A DNA stretch of 64,000 nt, from the NCBI GenBank assembly GCA_963836195.1, contig CAWIIX010000020.1:805371-869370 (forward strand), in the 5' to 3' direction. This DNA is from Trebonia sp963836195. GTDB lineage: Bacteria; Actinomycetota; Actinomycetes; Streptosporangiales; Streptosporangiaceae. Below the pieces are notes generated by a model. It worked only from the letters and a program-made list of their open reading frames with translations. It ran no database searches and was not told the origin of the DNA. The translations under genes were made by a program, and so were the position numbers. This document shows, piece after piece, positions 42,109 to 52,041 of the stretch. Each line of letters opens with the position of its first letter. The first letter of the stretch is position 1.

Positions 42109-42340
42109 CTAGGCCCGGCGCCCTTGACCAGAGCGGAGATTTTGTCGGACAAATCACGGCACACAGGCGCCGCTCTTCATCTAGGCAGGCCCACCAGGGC
42201 CATGTCCACCCTGGCAGCCTCATGGCGCTGCACGTCAGCGCCGCCCTCATCGAGGTTCGATGAGGGGCAGTTCGCCGACCTTGTGCGCCACGACATCGCG
42301 GTTCGCGTCAGCCCGCCGCCCTTCATCAAGCGAAACGCCG
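42109..42340. CRISPR. Degenerate CRISPR array, right part after the IS
   Basis: After the IS, the rest of the split repeat (CTAGGCCC) is followed by three more repeat ends: TTCATCTAGGC at 42176, CTCATCGAGG at 42246 and TTCATCAAG at 42322, again 70-76 bases apart and preceded by CAGGCGCCG/GTCAGCGCCG-type repeat halves. They are more worn than the left part. No cas genes follow. Confidence 0.7.
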
Positions 42341-42357
42341 GCCTGCATCACGAAGAC

Positions 42358-42389
42358 TGTGCCAGAGCCAGTTTTCGGGTTCTGGCACA
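42358..42389. terminator. Hairpin beyond the array end
   Basis: TGTGCCAGA (42358) pairs with TTCTGGCACA (42380-42389) around a short loop, followed by CTTTCC. It may end array transcription or transcription from the other side. Confidence 0.4.
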
Positions 42390-42919
42390 CTTTCCGTGCC
42401 TTGCTTCGGCGTGTCGGGCGTGGGGTGGATGTGGCTTGTGTGAGCATGTGCGCCGTGCGATCTTGAAGCCCTTCAGACGCTGCTGCCCTACCTGGTCCAG
42501 GCTGATTCACACACCCTGCGCACACATCCATCCCCCTTTCAGGCCCTCCCGTGCTCGCCGTGACTGGGATTCCCTGTTGGTCATGGCAAGCACGCAGGTA
42601 GCCTGCACAGCGGCGCAGCTTCATGAGGCTGCCCTCGACGTGGCTCGTGTCGCTGCTCTCCGCAGCGCCCAGCCGCAGGAACCGACGACCGGCCCGCAGG
42701 TCCCGCAGCAGGTCGGGCTCGCGGAAGACGAGGACGACATGGTCCCCGGGGAGGGCGGCACGACCGTCCCCGCGAAGGACCGAGATGTCTGACCGGGCGC
42801 AGGCGGCCTGGTCGGGCGCAAGGGGGTTCGAGGTCGTGTGCATCCGCTCCCGGGAGCGGATGCGGGAGCACCGCATCCCGGCCCCCCGCCGGCCGTCCAC
42901 CAACCACGAGGAGGCTGAT
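42390..42919. other. Gap before the lanthipeptide genes with one weak ORF
   Basis: No sure gene. A 69-codon frame at 42583-42792 on the plus strand encodes an acidic peptide (AALDVARVAALRSAQPQEP, ending VPAKDRDV) and sits where a lanthipeptide precursor would be expected. It has no Cys in its C-terminal half and no clear FxLD motif, so it is not called a precursor. The stretch 42842-42880 has a GC-rich inverted repeat (CATCCGCTCCC / GGGAGCGGATG). Confidence 0.3.
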
Positions 42920-45900
42920 GTGGGCCGCGTCCGCGATCACGTGATCTACCAGGGCGGCGATGTCCTTCTGCTGCGCGCCGCCGCCCGGCCGCTGGACTCG
43001 GCCTGCGCGCCGTGGCCCGACCCGGTCGACAGCGAGCAGTTCGGGCCTGGCTGGTGAAGGCGTGGCAGGACCCGGTGCTGCGCGAGGCAGTGGCGAGCGC
43101 GAGCCCGCCGCTGGCGATGCGGGCGGACCGCATCGCGGCCGGCCGGGGCGTCCCGGCGCGGCAGGTCCGCTCGGCCGCCGTCGCCCTGGCGCGGTACCGG
43201 CTCCGGGCGGCAGGACGCCCGACCCCGTTCGGGCTGTTCGCCGGCGTGGCCGGGGCGAGGTTCGGCGGCCCCGCATCGGCCCGTTTCGGGGAGGCGCACC
43301 GGGCGGCGGCCCGGTGCGACGCCGCGTGGCTGCTGTCGGTCATCGAGCGCTGCGAGGCATGCGCGCCGCTCGCCGGCCGCTTGTCCGTCGTGTTCTCGTC
43401 GCTGGCGGTGCTGCGCAGCCGGGAAGTGGGAGGTGCCCGCCGGGCCGGACCGGCAGATGATCCGGGACTCCACGGCGGTGCGGGCCGTCCGGGACGCCGC
43501 CCAGGCCCCCGTCCAGGTCAGCGTGCTGGCTGACCTGTTGTCCTCGGCGTTCCCGGGCACCGGGGACAAGGGCGCCCGGATGCTGGCGGAACTGGTCCGG
43601 CTCGGCTTCCTGATCACCAGCCTCCGCCCCGCGATGACGACGACGGACGCCCTGGGACACGTCACCGCGGGAGCTGCGCGCCGCCGGGGCGCATGAGATC
43701 CCTGAGACGGCGGGCCTGCTGGTGCAGTTGGAGGCGCTGCACCGCGAGCTGGCCGCCCACAACGCCGCCGGGCCGGAACACCAGGCGGCGATGCGCGAGC
43801 GCCTGAACATGGCAGTCACGGAGATCTCCGCGGAGGGCCGCACGCCGCTGTGCCTGGACCTGCGGCTGGATGCCGAGGTGACGCTGCCGGAGCCGGTCGG
43901 CCACGAGATGGCGGCGGCGGCGAGCGCGCTGATCCGGCTCAGCCCCAGCCCGGGAGGCTCCCCGGTCTGGGAGGACTACCACCGCAGGTTCACCGACCGC
44001 TTCGGGACCGCGACCCTCGTGCCGCTGCTCGACGTGATCGACCCCGGGATCGGCCTGGGCTACCCGGCCGGGTACCCGGCCAGCGTCCTGCCGCTGCCGC
44101 CCGAGCGGGACGCAGGCCGGCACGCGCACCTGGCCCAGCTGATCACGGGCGAGAGCGAGGTCACGCTGACCGACGAGCTGATCGACGCGATGACGGGCAG
44201 CCTGTTCGACCCCCGGCTCGTCCCCGCGCACGTGGAGATCGCCGCCCGCGTGCAGGCCGCGAGCACGGCGGACCTGGACGCGGGCCGGTACACCCTGCAC
44301 ATCTCCCCGGCCCGCGCCGCCGGCACCCTCACCAGCCGCTTCTCCGCGCTCGCCGCCGGGTCGGGCCTGGAGCATGTCTACCGCAGCGCGCCTGCCGTCC
44401 ACGACGGCGCGCTGCCCGTGCAGCTGTCGGTGCCGCCGCTGTTCATCCGGGGCCAGAACGTCGGGCGCATCCCGGCCTACCTGCCCGGCCTGCTGTCCCT
44501 CGGCGAGCACCCGGGCCGCGGGAGCAGGCCGCTCGGGCCGGGCGACCTCGCGGTCACCGCGACGCTTCGCGGGCTGCACCTGGTCCACCGGGAAACCGGC
44601 CAGGTGATCGAGCCGCAGGTCTTCCACCCGCTGGACCTGGAGAAGCAGATGCCCGCGCTCGGCCGGTTCCTCGCCCACCTGCCCCGCGCCTTCGCCGCGG
44701 ACTACCTCGCGTTCGACTGGGGCCCGTTCCGGCGGCTGCCGCACCTCCCGGCCGTGCGCTACCGGCGGTCGGTCCTCAGCCCCGAGCAGTGGCGGCTCAC
44801 CGCCGGCGGCCTCCCGCCCGCGCACGCGGAGCTTGCCGAGTGGCGCCGGTCCCTCGCCGCCTGGCGCGAGCGCACCGGCTGCCCGGCCGCCGTCCAGCTG
44901 CACAACGGCGACCTGACGCTGCGCCTGGACCTGGACGAGCCGCTCCACGCGCTGTGCCTGCGCGAGCACGTGGACGACGACAAGCCCGCGATCATGACGC
45001 GGGCACGGGAGCCGGGGGACTACGGCTGGATCGGCGGCCACGCGCACGAGATCGCCCTCCCGCTCACCCGGCGCGGCGCTCCCGCCCCGACCGGGATGCC
45101 CGAGCGCCTGGTCCCCGTCTCGGCTGCCGGGCATCGGCCAGCTGCCGCTGGCCGCGCACTCGGCGTGGCTGAGCGCCAAGCTGTTCACGGCACCGGACGC
45201 GATGGACGAGATCATCGGCGGTCATCTTCCGGCGCTCATCGCGAGCCTTGGGACGGATGAGGTCTGGTTCATCCGCTACCGCAACCGCGAGGAGACCGAC
45301 CACCTGCGCCTGCGGATCGCCGCCGGGCACGGCCAGGCGCCGCACCGTGCCGCCGCGCTGGCGGCCTGGGTCGGCGATCTGCGCGCCCGGCGGCTGTGCG
45401 CCCGCTGTCGCCCTCGACACGTACTACCCGGAGGTCGGCCGCTACGGCGACGGCGAGTGCATGCGCGCGGCCGAGGCCGTGTTCGCCGCCGACTCCGCCG
45501 TGGCCATCGCGCAGCTCCGGCAGCCGCCCGGGATCGATCCCGTGGCACTGACCGCGCTCGGCATGCTCGATATCGCCGCCGCCTTCAGCGGCGGCCTGGA
45601 GCAGGGCACGCAGTGGCTGGCCGGCCGGCGCCTGCAGCCGGGCAAGGCCGCCGACCGGGCCACGGCCCGGACCGCCACCACGCTCGCGCGCAACGGGGAG
45701 CTGAGCAGCTTCGGCACGCTGCCCGCCGACCTCGCCCCTGCCTGGCGGCAGCGCGCCGAGGCCGTGGCGGCCTACCGCAAGGCCCTGGACGCGGACGCGG
45801 ACTTCACCCACATCCTCGAATCCCTCCTGCACATCCACCACAACCGCTACCGGGGGATCGACCGCGACGGCGAGGGAGCCTGCCGCCGGCTCGCCCGCCA

Positions 45901-45946
45901 GGCCGCCCTCGCCCGGCGCGCCGCCTGCCTCCCGGAGACCGCGTGA
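42920..45946 (+). pseudogene. Lantibiotic dehydratase (LanB), multiply frameshifted
   Basis: LanB enzymes glutamylate and eliminate Ser/Thr of a precursor peptide. GTG 42920 has GAGGAGG upstream. Pieces in order: VIYQGGDVLLLRAAARPLDSACAPWPD; RAWLVKAWQDPVLREAV and RLRAAGRPTPFGLFAGVAGARFGG; DSTAVRAVRDAAQAPVQVSVLADLL; the long LALHRELAAHN-like to ALCLREHVDDDKPAIM segment (43722 to about 45110); then the SpaB-type C-terminal domain (LGTDEVWFIRYRNREETDHLRLRI and DTYYPEVGRYGDGECMRAAEAVFAADS). The frame changes near 43040, 43425, 43690, 45115 and 45405. Full family length is kept. Its stop overlaps the LanC GTG. Confidence 0.75.
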
Positions 45947-47121
45947 CCAGCACGAGCACAACGCCGGCCGGATCGCACCAAGACCTGGGACGCGGAGCCG
46001 CCGGCACCGCGCTCGCCCGCATCGCCGCCGCGCGCCTCACCGGGCTCCCGCCCCGCGCCACCGCGTCGTGGATCAGGGCCATGACGGCAGGCCCCGTCAC
46101 CGCGAACGCGTCCGCGAGCTTGTTCTACGGTGCCCCGGCCGTGGCCTTCGTCCTGCACACCGGAGCGCACCCCGCGTACGCCGCCATGCTCGCCGCGCTC
46201 GACGAGCACGTCAACGACCTCACCGCCCTGAAACTCGCCGCCGCCTACGAGCGCATCGACCGCGGGGAGCTGACCCGGCCGGGCGAGTACGACCTGATCA
46301 GCGGGCTGACCGGCCTCGGGGTCTACCACCTCGTCCGCCACGGCCCGGCAGGCCTCGGGGATGACAGCCGCAGTGCTCGACTACCTCGTCGCGCTCGCAG
46401 AACCGGTCTGCCGGCACGGCGAGTCCCTGCCCGGCTGGTGGAGCGGCACCGGCCCCGCGGGCACGCCCGACCCGGCCTGGCCCGGCGGCCACCTGAACCT
46501 CGGCATGGCACACGGCATCGCCGGCATCCTCGCACTACTATCGGGCGCGATGAGAGCCGGCATCCAGGTCGACGGCCACGCCAAGGCGGTCAGCGAGCTG
46601 TGCGCGACCTTCGACCGCTACCGCCAGGGCAGCAGCCGCCTGCCCCTGGTGGCCCGCGATGATCTCCCTCAGCGAGCACAAGCGCGGGACGGCGAACTCC
46701 GGACGCCAGGCCCGGCCCTCCTGGTGCTACGGCACCCCCGGCCAGGCGCGGGCGCAGCAGCTCGCGGGCCTCGCGCTCGGCGACCAGCGAGCGGATGCGC
46801 GTCGCCGAGCGCGCCCTCGCCGGCTGCGTCCTTGACCGGCAGGTCACCGGCCTGCTCACCGACGCCTCGCTGTGCCACGGGTGGGCCGGCGTGGTCCAGG
46901 CGCTCTGGCGGGCCGCCAGCGACGCCCTCGACCCCGGCCGCTCCAGGCCGCGCTGCGCGAGGCACGGCGGGGCATGGAAGACCACCTCGCCCGCGCAGGG
47001 CCGCCAGCCTCCAGCGGGCTCCTCGAAGGAACATCCGGCATCCATGCTCGCCCAGAACGACCTGTCCCATGCGGGCGGCGAACCGCCCGCATGGGACGCC
47101 TGCCTGCTGCTGACCCTGTGA
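45943..47121 (+). pseudogene. Lanthionine synthetase C-like protein (LanC), multiply frameshifted
   Basis: Zinc cyclase that adds Cys to dehydrated residues. GTG 45943 overlaps the LanB stop. Recognisable pieces: LTALKLAAAYERIDRGELTRPGEYDLISGLTGLGVYHL, HLNLGMAHGIAGILALLSGAMRAG (family hallmark), RPSWCYGTPGQARAQQLAGLALGD with a zinc Cys, and LTDASLCHGWAGVVQALWR with zinc Cys and His, then LLEGTSGIHA and WDACLLLTL. These lie in different frames, changing near 46365, 46650, 46800, 46950 and 47040. The order and spacing are those of a full-length LanC. Needs reads to show whether the shifts are real. Confidence 0.72.
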
Positions 47122-47146
47122 ACCCTGACCCCATCAAGGAGAAGCG

Positions 47147-48363
47147 ATGACCGTGACGGCACCGGCCGCCAGCCCCGAGCACCTCAACCAGCTCATGATC
47201 GACGCCATCGCCGCCGCCCGGCCGGTCGGCACCAGCGACCCCCGCGTCCTGGCCGCGATCCGCGCCGTGCCGCGCCACGCCTTCGTCCCCGGCGCCAGCC
47301 TCGCCGACGCCTACAACCCCGACCTGGCCGTGATCACCAAGCGGGACACCGGGGGGAGATCGCTGTCGTGCGCCTCCGTGCCCTGCCTCGTCGGCGCCAT
47401 GCTCGAGCAACTCGACGTCCGCGACGGCCACCGCGTCTTCGAGGCCGGGGCCGGGACCGGGTGGAACGCCGCGCTGCTCGCCACCCTCGCCGGGCCAGGC
47501 GGGCACGTCACCACCATCGACATCGACCCGGAGATCACCGCCCAGGCAGCAGCCAACCTCGAACGAGCCGGGTTCCCCGGCGTGCACGTCGCCACCGGGG
47601 ACGCGGGCCTCGGCGTGCCGGAGAACGCCCCGTACGACCGGGCCATCGTCACCATCGGCAGCCTCGACATCCCGCCGGCCTGGTTCGGCCAGCTCAGGCC
47701 CGGCGGGCGGCTCGTCGTGCCGCTGCGCTGGCGCGGCCAGACCCAGTCCGTCGCGCTCGTCCTCGGCGAGGACGGCCTGCTGCGCTCCGACAGCGTGTTC
47801 CTGTGCGGCTTCGTCCCGATGATCGGGCAGGACTGGGAACACTCGGCCGCCCTCGACTCCCGGTGACCTGGTTCACCTGTACTGGGACGCCGACCAGGAC
47901 ATCTCACCCGGCCAGTTGTCACGGCGTCCTCGACAGGCCGAAGACGCGCCTCGACTCCGGCACCACGGTCGGCCCCATGGAGCCCCTGGACGCCATCTGG
48001 GTCCGCGCCACCGCCACCGACCCGGCCGTCTGCCGCATCTCCGCCGAGCCGGCCGCTGTCACCAGCGGGCTGTGCACCCCGGTCGTCAAATCGCGCACCC
48101 TGGCCCTGGCCGAGGGCGACTCCATCGCCTACCTGGCCGTCCAGCGCCTCGAAGCACCAGCAGTCCGGCTTCCGCGCGCGGCGCCATCGGGCACGGCCCG
48201 GACGGCGCCAGCCTCGCCGAGCGGCTCTGCCGCCACATCGACACCTGGGGCGCCGACCGCGCGGCCAAGCCGAGCATCACCATCTACCCGCGACTCCGCG
48301 ACCCAGGCCGCAGGCGCGCAGGTCATCAGGCGAGAACACTGCGAAATGACCGTCGCCTACTAA
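47147..48363 (+). pseudogene. FxLD-system O-methyltransferase (PCMT type), 3' part frameshifted
   Basis: SAM-dependent methyltransferase related to protein-isoaspartate methyltransferase and to the FxLD lanthipeptide methyltransferases. The first 239 codons (ATG 47147, AAGGAG site) are intact: VPRHAFVPGASLADAYNPDLAVITK, FEAGAGTGWNAALLATLAGPGGHVTTIDIDPEI, PYDRAIVTIGSLDIPPAWFGQLRPGGRLVVPL. After the stop at 47866 the family continues in other frames: LVHLYWDADQDISPGQLS; VLDRPKTRLDSGTTVGPMEPLDAIWVRATATDPAVCRI; GAIGHGPDGASLAERLCRHIDTWG; VIRREHCEMTVAY (stop 48363). So the catalytic domain is whole but the C-terminal domain is broken three times. Confidence 0.7.
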
Positions 48364-48687
48364 CCGGAACAAGGCACCGCCAGCAGCCACCGCCGCCTGC
48401 GCGGCTCACCGGGGAGGCAGCCGCAGGCCGGTAAGCGGGGCGCTGCGGCACCACCGCCGAAAACCGCGCCCATGTTGCCCGCCGGCGGCCAGGATCGCGT
48501 CAGCCGGCCGTCTGGCCGCGTCCGGGCGGCCCTGTGCGGCCGGCTGGGCGGTCCGCGAGGGCACCACCCGCTGGCGGCTGGCTGGTCAAGGCCGACGCCG
48601 CCGCGTCCAGCCGGCGGGTTCGCCTCCCTGCGCGCTGTGCATCGGAGGCTACCTCGCGGAAAAGACCTGACGTGAGATCATCGCCAG
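48364..48687. other. Gap between lanthipeptide genes and NUDIX gene
   Basis: No gene, RNA or clear repeat is recognised. Open frames here have the Arg/Gly/Pro composition of chance frames in high-GC DNA. Confidence 0.35.
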
Positions 48688-49150
48688 GTGACGGCACCAG
48701 CGCTCAGGGAAGCAGCACGGGCGATCGTCCTGGACCCCGACGACCGCGTCATGCTGCTGCGCTACGACGAGAACGGCGGCTTCTGGGCGACCCCGGGGCG
48801 GGTCACTGGAACCCGGCGAGACCTCCCGCCAGGCCGTCATCCGCGAACTGCGCGAGGAACTCGGCGTCGGCCACGTCGACCTCGGCCCGCACCTGGCCAC
48901 CCGCACCAAGGACCACCAGGTCGCGGGCCGGGACGTCCGCCAGGCCGAGCAGTACTACCTGGCCCGGGTGCGGCCCGAGAACGTGCACCCTCAGTCGGCC
49001 GCCAGCCCGGACAACATCCAGGAGTGGCGCTGGTGGTCCCTGGCGGAACTCACCGCCACAAGCCAGACTGTCTACCCGGCCGAACTCACCGAGCTGCTCC
49101 GGGGCATCCTCGCCTCCGGGCCGCCGCCGACGCCTCTGACGCTGAAGTGA
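48688..49150 (+). pseudogene. NUDIX hydrolase, frameshifted in the NUDIX box
   Basis: Pyrophosphohydrolase fold. GTG 48688 starts LREAARAIVLDPDDRVMLLRYDENGGFWATPG; the following NUDIX box SLEPGETSRQAVIRELREELGVG is in another frame, then QYYLARVRPENVHPQSAASPDNIQEWRWWSLAELTATSQTVYPAELTELL to the stop at 49150. The junction is in the run CCCCGGGGCGGG near 48797, where two bases fewer than expected for ATPGGGSLEPGE are present. A homopolymer-type indel is easy to get in sequencing as well as in decay. The gene follows the lanthipeptide remnants and precedes an iteron-like repeat. Confidence 0.7.
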
Positions 49151-49268
49151 CCAGTCGGCCGAAACTCCCCGGACGGCGCCCCCGGCCCTGCAGGCCGCGC
49201 CGGGGTGGAAAGCGACGGTCAGCGGACCACCGCCGTGCGACGGCCAGGACCGGCGGAAAGGCAGCCCT

Positions 49269-49323
49269 AGGTATATCGCAGGTACACGAAAGGACCAGGA
49301 AAGGTACAAGGCAGGTACACCGG
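49269..49323. repeat. Five tandem 11-bp units (iteron-like)
   Basis: Units AGGTATATCGC, AGGTACACGAA, AGGACCAGGAA, AGGTACAAGGC and AGGTACACCGG follow each other without gaps. The conserved word AGGTACA sits on one face of the helix every 11 bp. The rest of the gap 49151-49653 has no gene; GGAGTTCC-rich and GC-rich text follows before the DUF2637 gene. Confidence 0.6.
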
Positions 49324-49653
49324 ACTCCAGTAACGGCCGTCTCATTTTGCCTCTCTGGTAACTAATTTCGGGCCGGCAGGCGAAAAAGAGCCTCAAAAAC
49401 CCGATTTCTGTTGATGGGGGGAGTTCCGCCCCGGCCCGCCCGGGGCGCGCCTCCCTCGTTGCCGGCGGCACGGTGGCCGCCGGCATGGGTCAGGGCCGGC
49501 CGTGCGTTCGGGAGGCAACCAGGCGTGAAGGACTCAGCGTTCACCGGGGCGGCCTCGCTCCGGGCACAGCGGTAACCGCGCGAGGCGGGACGGGGCGGGG
49601 ACGGCCCGCCGGGCCGTCCGGGAGCGGGACGGCGCGGACGGCGCGGACGGCTG

Positions 49654-50326
49654 GTGAGCGCGGGCCGCCGCCTGCTCGCGGTCGCCGACGCCCTGCCCGT
49701 CACGGTGCTTGCGGTGATCGCCGGGGCGGGGTCGTTCACTCACATCCGCGACACCGCCGCCGCAGCACGGCCAGGGCGGCCTGATGTCCTGGGCCGTGGC
49801 GGTGTGCATCGACCTGACCTGCGTGATGCCCGCCCGCGAGCGGCAGCGCGACAAGCAGCATGGCGTCGTCACCAGGCGGCTGTCGTGGCCTGCCGTGGTG
49901 CTCGCGGGCGGGGTGCTGCTGAGCCTGGCGGCCAACCTGGCCCAGGCGCAGCCGACCGCCTGGGGCCGGATCGTGGCCGCTGTCCCGCCGGGCGCGTTCC
50001 TGGTCGCGGTCTCGATGATCGAGCGCCGCGCCGCCCGCCGCCCCCGCCTCATCGCGGGCGGGGACGGCTCCGCCGGCGAGCTGTCCGCGCCGGGACGGCC
50101 GTCCCCGCTGCCGGCTGCCGGGGACGAGGCGCAGGACGGCGGGGACGAGGCGCTCCTGGCGGCGGCGAGGCGGGCCGCCGCCGAGCACCAGGAGCAGCAC
50201 GGGCAGCCGATCACCCGCGACGCGCTCCGCGCCAGCCTCGGGGTGTCCAACCAGGCTGCCTCCGAGTTGCTGCGCCAGCTCCGCGCCGGCGAGGGCCAGC
50301 CGCCGACAGTCTCCCGCGCCGCCTGA
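49654..50326 (+). pseudogene. DUF2637 (SpdA-like) membrane protein, one frameshift
   Basis: Protein type found on actinobacterial conjugative elements and plasmids. GTG 49654 begins RRLLAVADALPVTVLAVIAGAGSFTHIRDTAA (first membrane helix). After an extra base near 49761 the frame continues as MSWAVAVCIDLTCVMPARERQRDKQ, SWPAVVLAGGVLLSLAANLAQAQPTAWGRIVAAVPPGAFLVAVSMIERRAAR (two more helices) and a cytoplasmic tail with a DALRASLGVSNQAASELLRQLRAG helix-turn-helix-like end. Removing one G gives DTAAAHGQGGLMSWA as expected. It supports an integrative-element origin of the region. Confidence 0.65.
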
Positions 50327-50479
50327 CCCCGGCTGCCTCCCCGCGCCAGCCGGCACCCTGGTCCACAGGAGGCAGGCCGGCTGCCGGCGCGGTGTGCCCG
50401 CGCGGGAGTACCGCGCCGGCGGGACGCGCTCCGTGGCGCGGTCGGCGGCTCGACAGGGACACTAGGCAGGTCAGACAAC

Positions 50480-52018
50480 GGCTTGCGGATCGACTTCGGG
50501 GGCAGCCGGGACGGGAACGCGCCGATGTCGGTCATGTCGTAGAACGCCTGGATGTGCTTGCGGGAGCGGGCGATGGTGACGGAGTCGAGCAGCTCGAAGA
50601 AGTCGAAGTCGAGCATCTTTAGGATCCGGTCCGCCGTCCGGTCCTCGGCCGGGAGCTTGGACCACTCATTGAACACCCGCTGCGCGTCGCTGAACACCTT
50701 CTCCACCGTGGTGGAGATGTTCAGGTGCTGCCGCTAGGTTCTCCGACTCGCCCTCGTAGGCGAGCTGGAGCTGGTTCTTCAGGTCGTTGAACCGGTTGTT
50801 AACCGGGGTCGCCGAGAGCATGAGGACCTTCGTCTTCACGCCCTCGCGGATCACCTGGCGCATCAGCCGCTGGTAGCGGGACTCCCGCTCCTCGGCGTAG
50901 TCGGCGTTGCGGAAGTTGTGCGACTCGTCGATGACGACCAAGTCGTAGTTGCCCCAGTTCACCCGGTCCAGCCGCAGGCCCAGCGACTCGCCCCTGGTGC
51001 GCGACAGGTCGGTGTGAGCGAGCACGTCGTAGTTGAACCGGTCGCGGGCGAAGATGTTGGTCGTCAGGTTGGCGTTGTAGTTCGTCCAGTTCTCCGCGAG
51101 CTTCTTCGGAGCGAGAACCAGCACGGACTTGTTGCGCAGCTCGTAGTACTTGATGACCGCCAGAGCCGTGAACGTCTTGCCCAGGCCCACGCTGTCCGCG
51201 AGGATGCAGCCGTTGTAGGTCTCCAGCTTGTTGATGATCCCCGTCGCCGCGTCGCGCTGGAAGTTGTAGCGAGCCTGCCAGACCTGGGTGTCCTGGTAGC
51301 CCGTCCGGTCGTTGGGCAGCACGTCCTCGCTGATGTCGTCGAGGAACTCGGCGAACAGGTTGTACAGGATCAGGAAGTAGATCCGGGCCGGGGAGTTCTC
51401 GGCGTACGCGCTGGCGATGTGCTCGTAGACGGCCTCCGTCACGTCCTCAAGCTGCGCGGGGTTGTTCCAGATCTGGTCGAACAGCTGCACGTACTGCGTC
51501 GTCATCGAACGGCTCGTCGATGCGGTGGACCATGTTCGAGACCGCGTTGCCGCGCTCGAATCCCAGGTCCGCGGTGGTGAAACCCTGCAGCGGCATGTAC
51601 GCGGCCTTGTCGTCCACGACGGCGAACTGCTGCATCGGGTTGCCGGTCGAGTTCGAGCGGAACGTGACCTTGCGCCGCACCCAGTCGGCGCACTCCCTCG
51701 CGATGGCCCGCTGAGTGAGCTTGTTCCGCAGCCGGACCTCGAACTCCGAGCCATAGAGGGTCGACTCCGTCCGGCCCGCCGCGGGGATGAAGAACTCCCG
51801 GCGCTCCTTGCGGAGCTTGTCCGTGACCTTGGCTGTCACGAACGACGGGCGAGGTGAAGATGAACTCCAGCTCGCTCGACCTGCTCCAGCTCCTTGCGCA
51901 GCGCCTCGAACGCGAAGATCGAGAACGTCGCGGCGGCGATGCGAACCCTGGACCCGGGCTTGATCTCTGTCTTCAGGTCGCTGCCGAGCAACTCGCTAAC
52001 GTTGTCGATAATCTTCAT
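50480..52018 (-). pseudogene. PLD-like / SNF2-type DEAD helicase, frameshifted and truncated
   Basis: Large helicase of a type with an N-terminal phospholipase D-like module. ATG 52018 starts MKIIDNVSELLGSDLKTEIK; next frame: VTAKVTDKLRKERREFFIPAAGRTESTLYGSEFEVRLRNKLTQ and QQFAVVDDKAAYMPLQGFTTADLGF (PLD-like strand). After another shift: TTQYVQLFDQIWNN, NGCILADSVGLGKTFTALAVIKYYEL (Walker A), YDLVVIDESHNFRN (DESH box), VLMLSATPVNNRFNDLKNQL. After a third shift near 50740: EKVFSDAQRVFNEWSKL to SIRKPLSDLP, where the match ends; helicase motifs IV-VI are missing. It starts 24 bases after the DUF3644 stop, so the two form an operon. Confidence 0.7.
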
Positions 52019-52041
52019 GCGCCGCCCGCCGGTCCCGCTTC

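Noticed and set aside
42583..42792. 69-codon acidic peptide as the lanthipeptide precursor
   Set aside because: Right position and size, but it has no Cys in the C-terminal half, no clear FxLD motif and no good ribosome site. Kept only as a possibility.
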